Positions 62,847-64,000 of a stretch of 64,000 bases of DNA are shown here, in pieces. The stretch is taken from contig JBCFYV010000012.1 of assembly GCA_039000515.1 (NCBI GenBank), positions 44,919,535 to 44,983,534 on the forward strand, given 5' to 3'. This DNA comes from Timema cristinae (lineage: Eukaryota > Arthropoda > Insecta > Phasmatodea > Timematidae). How positions within the stretch are numbered: position 1 is the first letter of the stretch; each line of letters opens with the position of its first letter. Position numbers and translations under genes: made by a program. The notes under the pieces are model-generated. The model had not been told where the DNA came from. It did no database searches and saw only the letters and a program-made list of their open reading frames with translations.

Positions 62847-63121
62847 GGTGACCTGGTGGTCTAGGGGTAAGGTGTCAGACTTCTATGCTGGCGGCCGGGG
62901 TTCAATCCTCGGTCCCGGCACAGATTTATCTGATTACCAAACCCTTCCTCCACCTCTGACAAGACATCTTGTGAATGTGGGGAATGCCAGGCCTCCACCG
63001 TGGTTCGGATTCCACGTTAAACTGTAGGTCCTTCATTTCATCTCACAATCACACTTCCATTACACATTAGCGTAAGTGCGTATAACCCGAACGGGTAGTA
63101 AGACGTGGTGCTAATAATAAT
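62847..63121 (+). mobile_element. SINE-A, intact, perfect 12-bp target duplication
   Basis: GGTGACCTGGTGGTCTAGGG, B-box region CCGGGGTTCAATCCTCGG, short-subfamily body, perfect tail hairpin and (AAT)n. It is flanked by AAATACAAACAC at 62835-62846 and 63122-63133. This is the cleanest SINE of the window and probably one of the youngest. Confidence 0.95.
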
Positions 63122-63464
63122 AAATACAAACACAACTCAAACAGTTAATTTACTAGTACAGCTTAGCAAACAATAAATCCAACAATTGTTTATTTATAAA
63201 ATCAATATTAATATTTAATTCTCATCAGGCTTCGGGCCAGTGTCTCCTATGAGTAAAATACTTTAAAAACTAAACAAAACTGTTTAAATTAAAGAAGATA
63301 CCGAGAATGATGTTTTCTAAGAACATGTTTAGTCTTTCTAATTTACTAATATATACTTTCTCATATCAAGAGAAGGTATTAATCGATCTCGAGACTATGA
63401 GAAAGTCTTTACGTTTTATGTGAACATAAACTAAAAAAAAGTTAGTTTTAAAAATCGGTCTGTC

Positions 63465-64000
63465 CCATGTCTATTTATATATCAATCTATCCATGACCAC
63501 GGATCCAAAACTTTTTGATGGATTTTGTTTAAACCTGATATTTAGATTTTATATGTCTTTATCACTATTTTTTTTTTTAGTATTAGATTTTCAGGTAGCT
63601 TACTGCTAAGTAATTTTTTTTAGTTACAAATTTCTCTAAAGTGGCTCTAATAATTTTGTTTAAAATGTATATTTAAAATTGATTTGATATGACAAATAGC
63701 GTTGCATAATGTTATTTTTGCAATAATTCTTACAAATGGTAATTTTTTGAAAATTCTTAATATTTAGAAAAAAAGCTAGAACAATTTTATTAAAATCAAA
63801 GATATAGAGATTGTGTGGTACGTTAAACAAAAATATATAATTGTTTTTCTTCTAAAAACTCATTCATGGGTAATTTACTAATGATTGATTTTCAAAAAAA
63901 TTGTTATATTAAAAAAAGTCTTAATGATTTGGTTCTAAATGGGTATCTTGGTAATGTTTTACATGAAAATTAACATTATATATTTGTATTTGAGGTGAAA
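63465..64000 (+). repeat. Long repeat family E (copy at window edge)
   Basis: GTCTGTCCCATGTCTATTTA, CTTTTTGATGGATTTTGTTT and CTGATATTTAGATTTTATAT start the element, which runs out of the window. AAATTGATTTGATATGACAA corresponds to GACATGACAAATAGTACTG in copy 1. Confidence 0.6.

Noticed and set aside
1..64000. CRISPR array, bacterial operon or prophage
   Set aside because: Tandem arrays here are minisatellites without unique spacers of fixed length. There are no clustered long frames or ribosome binding sites. The DNA is clearly of animal nuclear type.

Overview
This is a stretch of AT-rich animal nuclear DNA. It has no operons, ribosome binding sites or long bacterial-type open frames. It is packed with decayed interspersed repeats: tRNA-derived SINEs, 3' fragments of LINE retrotransposons, Tc1/mariner- and hAT-type DNA transposons, MITEs, microsatellites and degenerate tandem arrays. 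The LINE reverse-transcriptase C-terminus (a WAGH block, then GKR..G.PR.RWE and DW..LAQ.RDRW) and the mariner transposase C-terminus (ending in a CxNNGGHL-type block) belong to types common in arthropods. An arthropod, most likely an insect with a large repeat-rich genome, is my best reading. I cannot name the species.

Layout. 1-5.4 kb: a 66-bp tandem repeat, a LINE 3' end, a full SINE-A followed by a SINE-B, a decayed minisatellite and a foldback MITE. 5.4-6.4 kb: a CpG-rich, promoter-like island with a perfect NRF-1-type palindrome and two CCAAT boxes, the best transcription-start candidate in the window. 7-14 kb: SINE-B fragments, an antisense LINE end and a third tRNA-derived SINE. 14.7-22.4 kb: two copies of a long unclassified repeat ('family C'), a MITE with an internally amplified 85-bp unit, two antisense LINE ends, more SINEs, and a few small open frames including a 92-codon ORF at 19810-20088. 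22.4-34 kb: mostly decayed DNA, a TIR element with CpG-rich ends, SINEs, a minisatellite and a second long repeat ('family E'). 34.6-36.2 kb: a Tc1/mariner-like element with both TIRs and a TA target duplication, its transposase broken, carrying a SINE-A insertion with a perfect 14-bp duplication. 37.5-42.2 kb: a tRNA-derived palindrome, two short G-rich MITEs, and family E nested inside family C. 43.5-46.5 kb: a long decayed array and a strand-switching pyrimidine/purine array. 47.3-47.9 kb: a GC-richer island beside a hAT MITE with a perfect 8-bp duplication. 50-51 kb: four SINEs side by side. 53.3-55.2 kb: the most gene-like segment, with a signal-peptide exon, a canonical splice donor, candidate 3' exons and a polyadenylation signal. 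56.7-59.3 kb: a LINE end split by a MITE, then family C. 59.3-64 kb: a LINE 3'UTR fragment, SINE-Bs, a microsatellite hairpin, an intact SINE-A and family E.

The two main SINE families have different tRNA-like heads but the same 3' tail, which contains a perfect ACCCG-AA-CGGGT hairpin. Isolated tails also occur. This suggests that one LINE machinery mobilises both. I found no convincing complete gene, no functional tRNA gene, no CRISPR array and no defence system. Any real genes here are small exons in large introns or intergenic space, and exon calls without transcript data are tentative. All repeat-family names (SINE-A, SINE-B, C, E and so on) are labels for this window only.
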